Of a stretch of 64,000 nucleotides of DNA, positions 50,301-62,089 are shown in pieces (the first letter of the stretch is position 1; each line of letters starts with the position of its first letter). Made by a program: the position numbers and the translations under genes. Source of the stretch: Rhyzopertha dominica (taxonomy: Eukaryota > Arthropoda > Insecta > Coleoptera > Bostrichidae). The notes under the pieces are model-generated. The model was given only the letters and a program-made list of their open reading frames with translations. It was not told the origin of the DNA and made no database searches. The DNA lies in the NCBI GenBank assembly GCA_025024175.1, contig QCXZ01000137.1:6200001-6264000 (forward strand), written 5' to 3'.

Positions 50301-53300
50301 AGCGTGCATTGCAAAAGTTTACAAATGCCAATATTTTTTTGCAACATTATTTATGGCTATATGTCACATTACCAAATGTTGTAACATTTGGTAGGAGTAA
50401 TCAAAGGCAAAATACTTTATTCGAAAGTTAAAAAATGTTCCCGATTTCAAAGAAGTTAACAAATTTGAATATATGATGTATAGAGTGTTCTGAGTATTTG
50501 CTACTTATATTTATAACGTTTGCAATGTATTGTTTGCAATTTTCTAAAAAAAAACCTAATAAATTATGCAAATTTATATTTTTAAATAATTTGCGGTCCT
50601 CCAAGAACGTATCAAAATGAGAGTTATTATTCTGATTAGAAAATTAATCTATAAAAAGTGTTTGAGTTTTTGGCCTCTTCCACTGGTGATTCCAATGAGA
50701 ATGTACATATGTAGCTATTTATATTTTTTAAGTTTTTATTGCCATTTAACGCTAAGTACACTGCACGTTAAAAGTTATCTCGTAATGGTAAATTATTACA
50801 TGTGATCTTATGGTCAACATGCCATTCTTTCTCCTCAAACAATGCCAATCACCTGATGACCTTTAAGTAATAATGAAATAATTTATTTCCGTTTCTAACA
50901 GACCATCCTTCTTTTTAAGACATTTTGCTGAATGTATAGATGAAAACTCTGTAGATTACATAACTTTTTTACGTGCTTACTCTGTAACTCTGATTTTCAG
51001 ACAGAATTTGCGTAGTTGATGGAAAAGGCGGCTACAGAAAATCTACGCGATATTGTCCCCTTCTGGAAACACCAGACAGCAGAGTAGAATGCGTCATAGG
51101 TCTGGATAGGTGAGCATCAAAAACAGACTTTAGAAATCCATTTATTTCGTTCCTTCCTCAGACTGGATTGCCTCAGAAAGATATCGAAAGGAACGGCGGA
51201 TTTTTCTGTATTTACGGCTGAAGATCTCGTAACCGCAGCAAATTCCGAAATAGAAATACTCATCACCAACGAATTGCGGTTCACACCAGGTAGTAACCGG
51301 ATACTTCAGGAATTCGATTACAAACCAATTTCTTGCAGATGAATTCGAATATGAAGTAGTAGCTGTTATCAACGACGATGCTGGAATAAGCGGGAGCGAC
51401 GATCTTAGAGGGAAAAAATTGTGTCATCCTGGATATGGCTACCAAACGGAATGGAGCCAAATTTTGGCGAACGTAATAACGTATCCAAGTAAATAATGAA
51501 TATCACATTTTAAACATTTCGTTTTTAGTATTTGGAAGCATCTGTGGTACCTCAATCTTGTGATTCTAAATTAACTTTGACGGAAAATCGTATAAAGGCG
51601 TCGTCGGAATTTTTCAAAGCTGCTTGTAAGGCTGGACCTTGGGTTGATGATCCCGTACTTGATAGTCAGCTGAGTAAGCATAATTTAGTTGTAATTAAGA
51701 TTCGTTGACGTTTCTTTATCTTGTTATTGTTTGTGTACACTTGTCTTGCAAATTGCGGTGCATGATACATTTTCTCTAGAGCTAGATTTTTTTACATTTA
51801 TTTCTTTATGCAGTCTAAGTATATGAAACTGTTGGGATGTGCTAAGTTTTTCTTAATCCCTTAGGAACATCAAAAACAACAAACATCAATTTAAACACGT
51901 ACCTAAAAGAATCTATAAAGCCAATTAATAGGTAATACATATTGATGCATACATGATTACATATTCAAAAACTTATCAAGAAAAAGTCTTTTATTCAAAT
52001 AAAATTGCACTCAATTTCGTCTAGTAATTAGTTCCTGTCTTACTGTCACTACATAGGATTTCATGTTTCCTAAAAATGACTGATTTTCACTGCCAAATCA
52101 TTATAAGTCTTTGCTGCTTTACAGGTAAGTGTATTTCGAGTTTTATTTGTTTTTGTGGTTTTCAGAATGTAGTGATTATGGATGTGTTTTATTTATTACT
52201 AAATTAAAGTTTGTTCTTCCTCTCTTGATTTTATATTCTCAAAATTAGTAATTTATTGTACAATTAAAACCTGTGTGGCTTCATAAAGCTGATTTGCTGG
52301 TGTCTNTTCATGTTATAAATTAATTTAATTGCTTTGTTTTGGGTTACTTACAGTTTCTTTAGTTTGGTTTTTCTTTGCACCACCCCGTAGGTCAGGTGTG
52401 AATTTACATATGCATTACAGATTATTGGTTTTATTTTACCCCTCAGTATGTATGATGACCTCCTTATTTGCACAACAGCTTTCCTTATTTTATTCCAAAT
52501 ATAAATTAATGTGGTTTTCAAAATTTAGTCTTTTGTCAATTAGCAATCCTAAGTATTTTTTGCACTGAGCCATTTCTTTTTATGTTTACAGATAGATTAT
52601 AATTTCCAAATTAAACAAATTACAATTTTTTTTCACTTTGCACTAGCTTTCTACAGTCCTGATGTCTGCAGTGTTATTTTGAGTCACTCCTGAATACACC
52701 ATCAAAGTATCATCAGCAAACTGCTTGAAATACCCCTGAATTCCTGTCATTGCCAAATCATTTGCATATATCAAAAAGAGAGTTGGACCTAATACTGAAN
52801 CTTGTGTGACACCGTATTTTATTAATATCAATAAGTGATTAATAAAATACAGTGATGTGCAATTAAACAGTACAAATAATCTGCTTGAAGCACACCTAAA
52901 ATTACTTTTAGTAGAAGAAAAATTTCAAAATTTCCAAAAAAAAAGTAAACCATTCTTTTACAGGGCACAACTTTTGAGATAATTTTTTAATGGTTAGTGC
53001 TTACCACTTAGCATGGCAGACACTTGTTCAAAAACGTTGTTACTCCAAGATATGTGATATTATTATCATTATTATCACAACGTTTTGGTGGATAATCTCC
53101 ACCTTTCTCAAGCTTTATTTTTTTCCCTTATATTATACAAATCTGTATTGTTTGTATCATAATATATTATTTTTATGAAATTAATTTGCATATTTTTGCT
53201 CTTTTTGGTTTAGAAACAGTGAAATCTGTTATATTAGGTTTGTCAGTGCAACTGACGCCTAATGTAACATAATTAAACTAACATTTCTTTTTACGGTAAA

Positions 53301-56069
53301 TACAAAAATGCAATAATATACAAGGTGTTCCATACGCAGTTAGTGACCACTTTCGGTATAACCGCAAGTCTATAATATTTTCAGTTTGTTGAGCATTTAA
53401 TTCTCTAGATAACTTTTGTTTGAACCATTTTTGTCAATTTTAACTTACACACTTCTTGCGGACCTATATGAGCTTAGTGAATCACCCTGTATACAGGATG
53501 TCCCACAATCTAACTTTTTTTAATGACAACCTCCAATTTTTGTTACATTTTTGCATTTGTATTTGTATATCTTCCATTGCCTACTATGATTTTTTGAAAA
53601 TGACAAATTACAAAACGCAATTATTCGCCTTTTTCCAGATACATCAGCCCATATTTTATTGCATCGTCGCATGGCATTTTTTATTAGCTTTTTGCAGATA
53701 TAAGGTTTGTGGGGTGTACTTTGTTAATATTTTGTAAAATATTGCAATTTTTTTTTTAAAAGGAATGGATTTTACATCACTAAACAATTTTTTCCCAAGA
53801 TGGTCTCCTGGATTATTTTCATATTAATGTTAGATGAACTTGCAGGTATAATAGCTAAGTGTAATTTTTTTAAATCTACGGAAGAAAAATCTATATTCAA
53901 AATTTAGAATACTAACTCGGAAATAAGATTTGGTAAAAACATAAACTTTAGTCAAATACCTTTTTTTTGCTATTTCAGAAAACAAATACTACAATCTATG
54001 TGACCTTTGTGGTGATCCTGGTGTGTGTTCCAAAAATGACAAGTATTGGGGACGACGTGGACCATTATTTTGCTTAACTGACGGTGCTGGTGACATAACA
54101 TGGGCTCGCTTAGATGACGTTCAGAATCACTTTGGTATCAAAGAGCCCTCTGGCATTGTCTCTCAGGCTGGTTACAGCTTTCTGTGTCCCGATGGTACCA
54201 CTAAGCCTGTAAACGCAAGCAAACCATGCGTTTGGGTGGCAAAACCATGGCAAGTCGTGGCCACACAAAGGTAAATGATGTTTTCCAACCCATCAGTTTA
54301 ATTTTAATGGTAAATCCAAGTCAACACTTCCTCTTTCTTTCCTCTGTAAACAAAGCAGAAAGTGCCAAGTTTTAAAATTCAATTCTAAAAAATTTCAGAT
54401 CTAGTGCACAGGATATTCAGCGCTTGATATCCATGCTCGTTGAAGTTGACCAAAACTCGTGGCAATCAGCGTTGTTAAACCTCATAGAAAACTATTACAT
54501 CACTATCCACTCTGTCGATCCAATAATGCCCATCCAGAGCTATCTGGACAGTGCTACCGGATTTCTGAGTGCCAACAGCTTTACTGGCTGTCATCCACCA
54601 CGGACAGTTAAAATTTGCACTACCTCAAATATTGAAAATGCCAAATGTAGTTGGATGAGGGAATCGGCTGTTGTAAATGGCGTAGAACCAGACATGGACT
54701 GTCTTAAGGCTGATAATACAACTCACTGCATGCAAGCTTTGAATGATAATGTAGCTGATGTTGTAATGGTTCCTCCAGACTTATTTCGCTCAGCCACGCA
54801 GTAAGTATACATTTCTGTAAGTATTAAAATTTGCTATTCTTGAATTCTTTTAGAGATTATCATTTAAAGCCGCTATTTTATGAAACAGTGTATGACTCAG
54901 ATAAATATTTTACACTAGCAGTGGTCAAGAAAACCTCTTACATCAACAATTTTGATGATCTGGAGGGTCTGAAAGCTTGTTTCCCCACATATGATGGTGT
55001 AGCATGGAATTCAGTGATACAAACTTTTCAACAAATTGGTTTAATAGACGCTTGCCCATTTACGGAAGGTGTGGCGAAATTTTTTGGTCCTAGTTGTGTG
55101 CCGGGATTACCTAAAAATGCTTCGTCAAAGCTTACAGAAATTTGTAAGGCCAGTGCTTACGATGGAGAAGTTGGAGCAATGAAGTGCCTAGCAGGACAAG
55201 GAGATGTTGCTTTTGTTTCAAAAGCCACCTTTGTCGATTTCCTAAAAAGTAAGTATGCTCTGCTAAGAAACAACCAAGGTCCTTCTAAAATCAAAACTTC
55301 CCCCATCGAATCTTACCAAATTCAATTTGCTCTTAAATTTTCAAATAATCAAACGCCCTAACAAATTACGAAGTTTTTAAAACCATCGACACTATTAAAC
55401 TAAATACATGTGGCAACACTGGCACAGCACGTAACTGTTGAGGGATTCCCCTTATTATGTGTACCATTTTCAAAACAATCCAGTCTGATTGGTTAAAAAT
55501 GCATGCGTCTATATCTGCCATCTAGTAGACAATTTTCAAACCTCTTTGACATAAGTGACATCTGTCAATTATTATTTGTGTAATATTTAAGTTTTCTGGT
55601 ATTTGTAACCACAAAACACCTCATTTTAGGTAGTGAAAACCGTGCCAAATACAAAATCAAAGATTTCAAGTCAATCTGTACTGGCACCGCACCGACTTGT
55701 CAGCTGAGTTGGGCCCCAGCAGGATATGGCATGGTCCGGGCAAACCAAAGTGATATGTGGCTCAAAGATACCTTAAATATGTTTTTACAATTGGACAATT
55801 TGTTTGGAAGAGGTTACACTTCCCTCGCTCCAGCTTTTACGTTATTTAATCCATTCGACAAGCAGTCGAATGTACTCTTTCACGATTACACAGTGAAGTT
55901 AAGAGAACATCCGACAGTTAAGAACACTGATAAGATGGATAAAGAGTATGAGTCTGTACTGAGCAGTATTAAAACATGTAGTTCCTCTTGTTGCATTTAT
56001 CCTGTGTTACCACTGATTAGTCTTTTAACTGTATTTCTGTTTTTTAAATCAATATTTTGTGAAAGTTGA
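44331..56069 (+). CDS. Tsf3: transferrin, Tsf3/melanotransferrin-like, membrane-anchored
   Basis: A two-lobed transferrin. Nine exons in consistent phase: 44331-44406, 51001-51109, 51162-51289, 51339-51472, 51529-51673, 53979-54270, 54399-54800, 54854-55248, 55630-56069; 706 residues. Residues 1-23 form a signal peptide, which favours this ATG over an in-frame one at 44214. N-lobe landmarks: DDLRGKKLCHPGYGYQTEW, LTENRIKASSEFFKAACKAG, CLTDGAGDITW. C-lobe: LAVVKKTSYINNFDDLEGLK, MKCLAGQGDVAFV, CTGTAPTCQLSWAPAGYGMV. The last 25 residues are hydrophobic after a Cys/Ser-rich stretch, as in a GPI signal. Iron ligands are mostly replaced: Thr80 for N-lobe Asp, Arg for Tyr before GPLFCL, Trp for His (CVWVAKPW); likewise in the C-lobe. 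Iron transport is therefore doubtful. Most like insect transferrin 3; transferrin 2 is the alternative. Confidence 0.85.
44410..49140. other. first intron of the transferrin gene
   Basis: The first intron spans 44407-51000 (6.6 kb), much longer than the others (49-2305 bp), and may hold regulatory sequence. No alternative exon with a signal-peptide-like frame is evident. Frames at 45210-45530 and 45960-46199 show no domain. Confidence 0.4.
49143..49322 (+). pseudogene. LINE reverse transcriptase relic in transferrin intron 1
   Basis: Sixty codons are open without a Met start: RPISILCNYAKTFEAILFIK, then YCLCNVSPFPDGFLPIRSTI and TDLACFLSILLSLSTEVK. YRPIS-x-L-x(4)-K-x-(F/L)-E and the HGF-x-P-x-RST-x-TNL block are reverse transcriptase motifs 1 and 2 of non-LTR elements. 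The frame ends where motif A (TDFSKAFD-like) should follow. A short dead insertion, same strand as the host gene. Confidence 0.75.
49330..50990. other. transferrin intron 1, remainder
   Basis: AT-rich intronic DNA with N bases near 49328 and 49338. Nothing recognised before the acceptor TTTTCAG at 50994-51000. Confidence 0.4.
52643..52831 (-). pseudogene. LINE reverse transcriptase relic in transferrin intron 5
   Basis: The minus-strand frame reads YGVTQ-x-SVLGPTLFLIYANDL and then GYFKQFADDTLMV. These are the GVPQGSVLGP block and the (Y/F)ADD catalytic box of non-LTR reverse transcriptases, here with both Asp intact. Only about 60 codons remain. Antisense to the host gene. Confidence 0.75.
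52916..53040 (+). repeat. solo terminal-repeat remnant of the long-TIR element
   Basis: The segment AAATTTCAAAATTTCC...ACAACTTTTGAGATAA...TTTTTAATGGTTAGTGCTTACC...GCAGACAC...TTCAAAAACG follows the left terminal repeat of the element at 10016-12502 base for base with roughly one change in five. The outer 50 bp and any transposase are missing. It lies in transferrin intron 5. Confidence 0.65.
53321..53489 (+). repeat. candidate 169 bp MITE
   Basis: CAAGGTGTTCC at the left and GAATCACCCTG at the right form short imperfect inverted ends, each next to TA. The ends match the CAGGGTG/CACCCTG termini of the Tc1/mariner element at 10016-12502. No coding capacity. Right next to it at 53494 another CAGGATGTCCCAC end begins. 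Confidence 0.5.
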
Positions 56070-56258
56070 TGTAAACTTAGGCATTACAAACAAACTGCTG
56101 TGATATGGATTGTGTTATATACATAAAAATACTCAGAGAAAATGTGTGTTTTTGTTAAATGTCACCACCATTTCACCCAGATATTGATTTTTCAGTTTGT
56201 TTGTGTTGTAAGATATGTGGGACACAAATGACAGTTACCACATGCTTTCAAATTTCTG

Positions 56259-59047
56259 ATGCAGTCCAGAAAGGTAAGTTAATCTTTTTACTAGTCATTA
56301 ATTTCATAGCTTTCTCATTAGCATGTCTCCAAGTCTAAAGTTACCAATGATACCGCTAGCAGTAAGGCAAAAACCCATGTTAAAAGAAGCGACAGTGTGC
56401 AAAACAAGAAAACCAATAATGAGTCAGAAGAAAAGGAAAAAATTAAGCGTGTGACATCAGAACAAACAAAAACCAAGGTACAAATGCCACAAGCAGTTAA
56501 AACCACAGCAAAGCAACATCAAGCTACATCCTCAAGAAGACCACCTCAAACACCACCAAGTTCTAGAGTGACAAAGACTCAATATTTTCCCACAAGAAAA
56601 GTGTTCACACATGCTCTTGAAGAGCTCACAAAACATGATACATCAGCTTCTGTAAGTGCTCTTAAAACACCTGATAAAAGCAAGGTACAAAAAACCACAC
56701 TTAAAGAAGAAAAACAAACTCCAAAAGCTTCTGTTATCAAAGTAAAGAAGTCAAAACCTATACAACCCAATAAAGAATTAGAAAGACCACTAACTGCCAC
56801 ACTAAAGAATCCAAAAGTTGTTAAACAGGAGAAAACACCATCTCCTGAAGTTGTTGATTACGAAGATGATTTTGAATCGTACGAGTCTGATTTTGATGAG
56901 TACGTCTCATCGGACACATCCGACATTTTGAACCTTTCAGGGGAAGTACCCAGTGACGAAAGCAGCAGCACCCCTTCCCTTGAATTACCTAAATCGGCAG
57001 GGAAACAAACCAATTCTGCCGGAACTGATGATGAACGTAAACTAGATTCTGGTAATTTCGAACTGCCAGAGCAAAAACACAAACAGATGCTGGATAACAT
57101 TAAGGAATCAATTGAAAGGGAGAATTCCGCGTTAGGGCACACGATGGCGTCACTATCTGACGAAGGATTCGAAGAAGTGAAATCATCTTTGACTGAAAAC
57201 ACCCAATTTATTAATTTTTCAAGTGCAAAAAAGGAGTATCAGCGCAGGAAAAGTACAGCAAAACGATTGAAACGAGGACAGGAAATACTGAACATGATTA
57301 GGTTGGATGCACAGAATTTTACCATACTTGAGCTCGCGCCAGTTCCTTATGATCAATTTATAAAACTGTACGGTTCGAAAAACGGCATTCAGGCTTCTGT
57401 ACAAACTGGTGATGATGATATCAGTGAGGAAGTACAGACTGAAATGATAGAAGTCACAAATAAATGGACACAAATGCCGGCAAAATTTTCAAAATTTGAC
57501 ACAACACAACCAAACTATCTAGACATTTATAAATGTGAATATTTGGGAGCGGGAGGTGATGGAGTTGAAAAAAAGGAAAACTCAGAGCTATATTTCAGTG
57601 AAAGCTCTTGCAATAAATTTATTCTAAATACAGGACAGATGATGCTGGAACTGCTACGAGATCGTGACTTGAAATTATCGAAAGAGTTCCAAAATTCAGA
57701 AATTCCAAATTTCAGCAACGGTTACGTTGAATTTAACACAAAATATTTAAATAGGAGTTGCAGCATTGATTACGTCAGTTTCTGCATTGACGATAGTTCT
57801 AAATTACTTACTGTTCATTACAGTTTAAACTGTTCAAGTTTCATTTGTTTGTGGCACATTTCAAACCCTGACCTACCAGAAAAAGTGTTGATGTCTCATA
57901 ATCGAGTAAGTTGCTGCTGTATGCAGCGAAGATTAGTTTTTGCTGGGTGTAACGACGGGTAAGTAAGAATGCTTAAAAAATGAAATACTTAATAAGTTGT
58001 TTTAGGAGTGTAAGTGTGTGGAAAACAAAAGTAAAACACAACATCCTAAAGAAGAATGACGACTTTGATTGTCAAGTACCTGATTTTTTAACTAAAATAG
58101 GTGATGGACATTTGTGTAGAATAATTTCCCTGCATTTATTACCCGAATATTCTGAGGTAATCTACATACACTTTTATATATTTCATAATTAACCATATCT
58201 TTCCATTGAAGTTGTGTTCACTCGACGAAGAAGGTTGTTTAATAATCTGGGGAGTAATAAATACAAGTGACAACACTGTACTGCTAGTAATAAACAAAAA
58301 AATACTCTTGCAAGAAGTAAATCCAAAACTGATTAATCTGCAATGTACCGACATGATCATCAATGGCTTGAGTATGAATCACTTATTTATTTCAACAACA
58401 CATGGTTGCATTATGCATGCCCTTATAAACAATGCAAGACCATATCCAAAAACGTACATATCAAGTAAGTAAACTTCATCAGCATGGCAACTTCCTGTTT
58501 TTAGAAAAAAAATTATTTTTAGAAACACCTTCATCTATAAACTGCCTTACATCCTGTCCATTTTCTGAACTCCACTTCTTAGCTGGATTTGAAAATGGGA
58601 ATATAAGTTTATACAACAGATTAATAGAAAAACCACTGATGACTTTGTCAAACAAAACAAATAATGGCTGTGGAATAATGCAGATTCAATGGTCTTACAC
58701 TAAACCTTGTGTCTTTTACACTAGAGACAGAAGGAATACAATAGACATATGGAATTTAGAAAAAAGTGACCTTAAACCAATAGAGTCCATTAAAATAAGG
58801 GATCCAATTAGTTTTATGAGTTTGGTACCAATTAAAGAAGCAAGTAATAAAGTACATAAATCCTACATGGTTAGTGTATTCTAATGCTGTAGTTGCATTA
58901 TAATTGCTGGTGTTCCATTTGCAGGTCATAGGTTTTAGCACGGGATCATTACAAATGCACTTAATAGTTAGCGAGCATGGTTCTTTTTCACACGACGAAT
59001 ACCAGAAGGATGTTAAAAAATTCTTAAATTATGTTAAAAGATTATAG
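56259..59047 (+). CDS. WDR60: cytoplasmic dynein 2 intermediate chain 1 (WDR60)
   Basis: WDR60 (DYNC2I1) is an intermediate chain of dynein-2, which drives retrograde transport in cilia. Six exons in phase: 56259-56273, 56322-57958, 58006-58156, 58212-58464, 58505-58869, 58925-59047, about 847 residues. The N-terminal third is Lys/Ser/Thr-rich and disordered, then comes an acidic stretch YEDDFESYESDFDEY, a family hallmark. The C-terminal half holds WD40 repeats: LLTVHYSLNCSSFICLWHIS, RLVFAGCNDGSVSVW, CSLDEEGCLIIWGV and FLAGFENGNISLYNR. The first coding exon is only 15 bases (MQSRK); an in-frame TGA lies upstream, but the start could differ with another 5' exon. Exon 5 has two in-frame acceptors, 58505 and 58523. 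All introns are under 61 bp. The ATG is 190 bp after the transferrin stop. Confidence 0.87.
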
Positions 59048-59088
59048 AATGTTTTGTATTTTTAAATGTTGATTTTTATTATGTCTTT

Positions 59089-59094
59089 ATTAAA
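59089..59094 (+). promoter_or_regulatory. poly(A) signal of WDR60
   Basis: ATTAAA, a common variant signal, 42 bases after the stop. No AATAAA is closer. Confidence 0.5.
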
Positions 59095-59099
59095 GATCT

Positions 59100-59885
59100 T
59101 CATTTTATGTGTACATTTATTTTCTCGTCACAGTTGTTTGCAGAAAAATTCACATTAAAAAAACTTTTGCTGTTACATTTTTTTATCGATTGTTTAGACA
59201 ACACAAATTTCACCTAAATTAGGATATTAAGTTATTACACTGGAAAATCAAGAATAAAACTAGTGCTAAAAGCTTTTAACAAACATAAATGATAAAAAAT
59301 AGTGCAATTTATCACTATATAACCAAGATTATTAAGTACACAATTATTAAACTTATGTGTTCATATAAATATATCAATGCACTACATACAGGTGTATAAA
59401 TACTCTAATCTTGAATAAATTTATGCAGCGGTACAATTTAACGTCAATTTGAATTATACTCAAGAGTTAAAAAATAGCTTGCACAGCCCTTTTTATCAGC
59501 ACCCAGCTAGTTTTCATTTTTTGGGAACTTAAGACCTGGAATAGACTTCTATTAATTTTAGAGACAATACATATTGACCAAATTTTTTGTTTTTGTTCAG
59601 CAAACCTACTAAATTGCTTTGAGCTAAACCGTGCTAACAAGTTGATGATTTACGACTTTTCCTCGAAATAAATAAAATACACATGAGTAGGTACGCTAAA
59701 ATACACACATCCAAAACACAATGAAAATCAGTTAAATAATAATAATTTAAAAATACGAAATCTCATTTTTAGTGCATTTTATTGAGGTTATGTTTAATTA
59801 CTTTGCAGTCCAAAGTTAAACATAATAAACAAAAATTATGTATAATCAAAATTATAAAAATATATAATTCGCAGAATACCTACTT
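59100..59885. other. spacer between WDR60 and FBXW4
   Basis: About 0.8 kb of AT-rich DNA that must contain the FBXW4 promoter. No TATA box or initiator stands out and there is no coding frame. Confidence 0.4.
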
Positions 59886-59891
59886 ATAATA

Positions 59892-62042
59892 ATGTATACC
59901 ACTTTACTGAATTTACCTGTAGAAATTTTAATAACTATATTCAAATACCTAGACATTCGAGATTTATATAACCTAAAACTAACATGTTCCCACATAAAAG
60001 ATGTTATTAATTCATCTTTACATTTGTTGTTGAAGAGTGACCACCTCGCAAATTGTCAAGTTGGTTATGCGTTCAAACATAGGTGAGATCGTAGGTAATA
60101 CCATATTAGATCTTGATCCGGTACATTATGATTTGATTTCAGAGCCCATAGCCAACTATCAGTTCTAGAGAAATGTAGAATATCTTATAATTGGAAGACC
60201 GGAAGATATAAAGAGAATAATTTAATAATTGAGCGTAAAAAATGCATGCCATGGATTGTAATTGAGGAAGACCGCCTATGGTACACGAATGGCACATACG
60301 TTAGGGCTTTCTCAAGACGAAAATGTACAGTAAACACTAACACCACACTATCAGAATATATTCCAAGCCTTAACAGTGACATATCAAAATTTGCAATAAA
60401 TGATCGGTTTATTGTTATTGCATGTAGGTAAGGTATGAAACCATTTCTTTTTATAGTTAAACTTCAAATTAGAAATCATAAATACATGTAGGATAGGGGT
60501 GCCAAATTGAAAACATTAAAGTAATGAATATCGCAAACTACTGGCCAACATTTTTTTAATCAAATGAGTGATTATAGGTGTAGTAAATAATAAAAGAAAT
60601 AATAAATAATAAAAGAGATTTGCAATAATATTTCATTCTACCACCAACAATAACAGCAATACCTATATTAATAGTAGAGTAGCTTAATTACTTTTGTGTT
60701 CACACTTAAAAAAAAAATTCTATCATAATTACAGTTTTGAATAAATATACCTAAATTTTATCTCTTTTTTTGATGAATATACATATGTACAAGTACCTCT
60801 TAGAATTAGTTATAATATTCATATTACATAATACAACAAAATGTATAAAAAATCAATTCATCTGCTTGGAAGCTTTTTTTTTTTAGTTTAAAACCACAGA
60901 CTAGATTTTATAATGTTTCATGGATTGCTGTATATTTCTAGCGATGGGTATATCTACATTCATTCTTTGGTCCGTGGTGATTCGTGTAAATATCATAAAG
61001 GTCACGATTCTGATGTACTTTCGGTCGACATCAAAGGTTCCATATATGCAACGGGATCCAAAGACAAGTTTATTAAAGTTTGGCCACTACTCGAAGATGA
61101 ATCTGAACTAAACAACCACATCTATGCGGAAGAAGTGAACGATCGAGTATGGAAAACGGCACTTTCGAGCTACAGTGATGATTTATTTGTGGGTACTGCA
61201 GGGGTATTTGTGCCAGCGATTAGAATTATTGATTTGAATAGGTAATAGATAGTTTCTATTGAAATAACATATTAAAATATGTTTGAAAGCCGGTTGGTAC
61301 ATATTACAAAAATCTAGTAACTAGTAACTTATAAATAAAACAAAGATCAACACAACTACGCTTGTTTCTCAAAGACCAAAGACCCATCATGTTACGAATT
61401 TGAATATAGTTATGGTTCTAATATTCATTTTAATGTAAAATGGAAACCATGTAACTGAGCCATATTCCAAAATAGAAACAACCAATGCTTCCCAGCATCC
61501 AAGCTAACATTAATTGCCAATAGTAAACAGAACCTGGTAATATATTTCAGAGGCGAAAAAATATTTGAAGCTAGCAGTACCTTCCCACCAGGTGCCGGTG
61601 TGCTAGATGCAAGATGGGAGAGTCGAGACATCGTTTGGAGTTGCGGATATGACACCTGCTTACGCCGATGGGACCTGCGAACAGGTCGGTGTGAGCAGCG
61701 CTGGTGTGACCCGTTCGATTCCACGCTGTATTCACTGGATACGGATAATTTTTGTTCCGTCATCACGGGCTGTGAAAGGGATGGTAGGACTGTATTGTGG
61801 GATGTCAGACGACCAACCTGTGTTCAAGTAAATTGTGGAAAAGTTGGTATGGTGCAGCTTTAACCGGTTTGTTTCAGATGTACTTCACTGATTGTTGCAG
61901 GAGAGGGCGCAGCTCTCCGGTTTATAGTCTGGGATTTGATGCTTGTTGTTTGTTTGTGGCTACGGAGAGAAATTTGACTGCATTTGATTTTACCGCTCAT
62001 AATACTAAATCGATTGATTATTCTCATCTATTTGGCAGTTGA
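59892..62042 (+). CDS. FBXW4: F-box/WD repeat-containing protein 4
   Basis: A substrate-recognition subunit of SCF ubiquitin ligases: the F-box binds Skp1 and the WD40 propeller binds substrate. Five exons in consistent phase: 59892-60082, 60143-60427, 60942-61241, 61551-61827, 61878-62042; 405 residues, the usual family length. The F-box is residues about 4-42, LLNLPVEILITIFKYLDIRD, then LYNLKLTCSHIKDVI. WD-type blades follow: GYIYIHSLVRG, HDSDVLSVDIKGSIYATGSK with DKFIKVW, DIVWSCGYDTCLRRWDLRTG, and RDGRTVLWDVRRPTCVQ. The last exon ends LTAFDF...HLFGS. The Met at 59892 gives the F-box at once, as expected. All introns are short except intron 2 (514 bp) and intron 3 (309 bp). Confidence 0.88.
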
Positions 62043-62074
62043 CTTTTTAGAATTCTTTTTTTTTGTTATAGCTA

Positions 62075-62080
62075 ATTAAA
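62075..62080 (+). promoter_or_regulatory. poly(A) signal of FBXW4
   Basis: ATTAAA 33 bases after the stop codon, followed by a T-rich stretch. Confidence 0.5.
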
Positions 62081-62089
62081 GATTTTATT

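Noticed and set aside
58756..58941. Minus-strand frame over WDR60
   Set aside because: Antisense shadow of a coding exon without any motif of its own.
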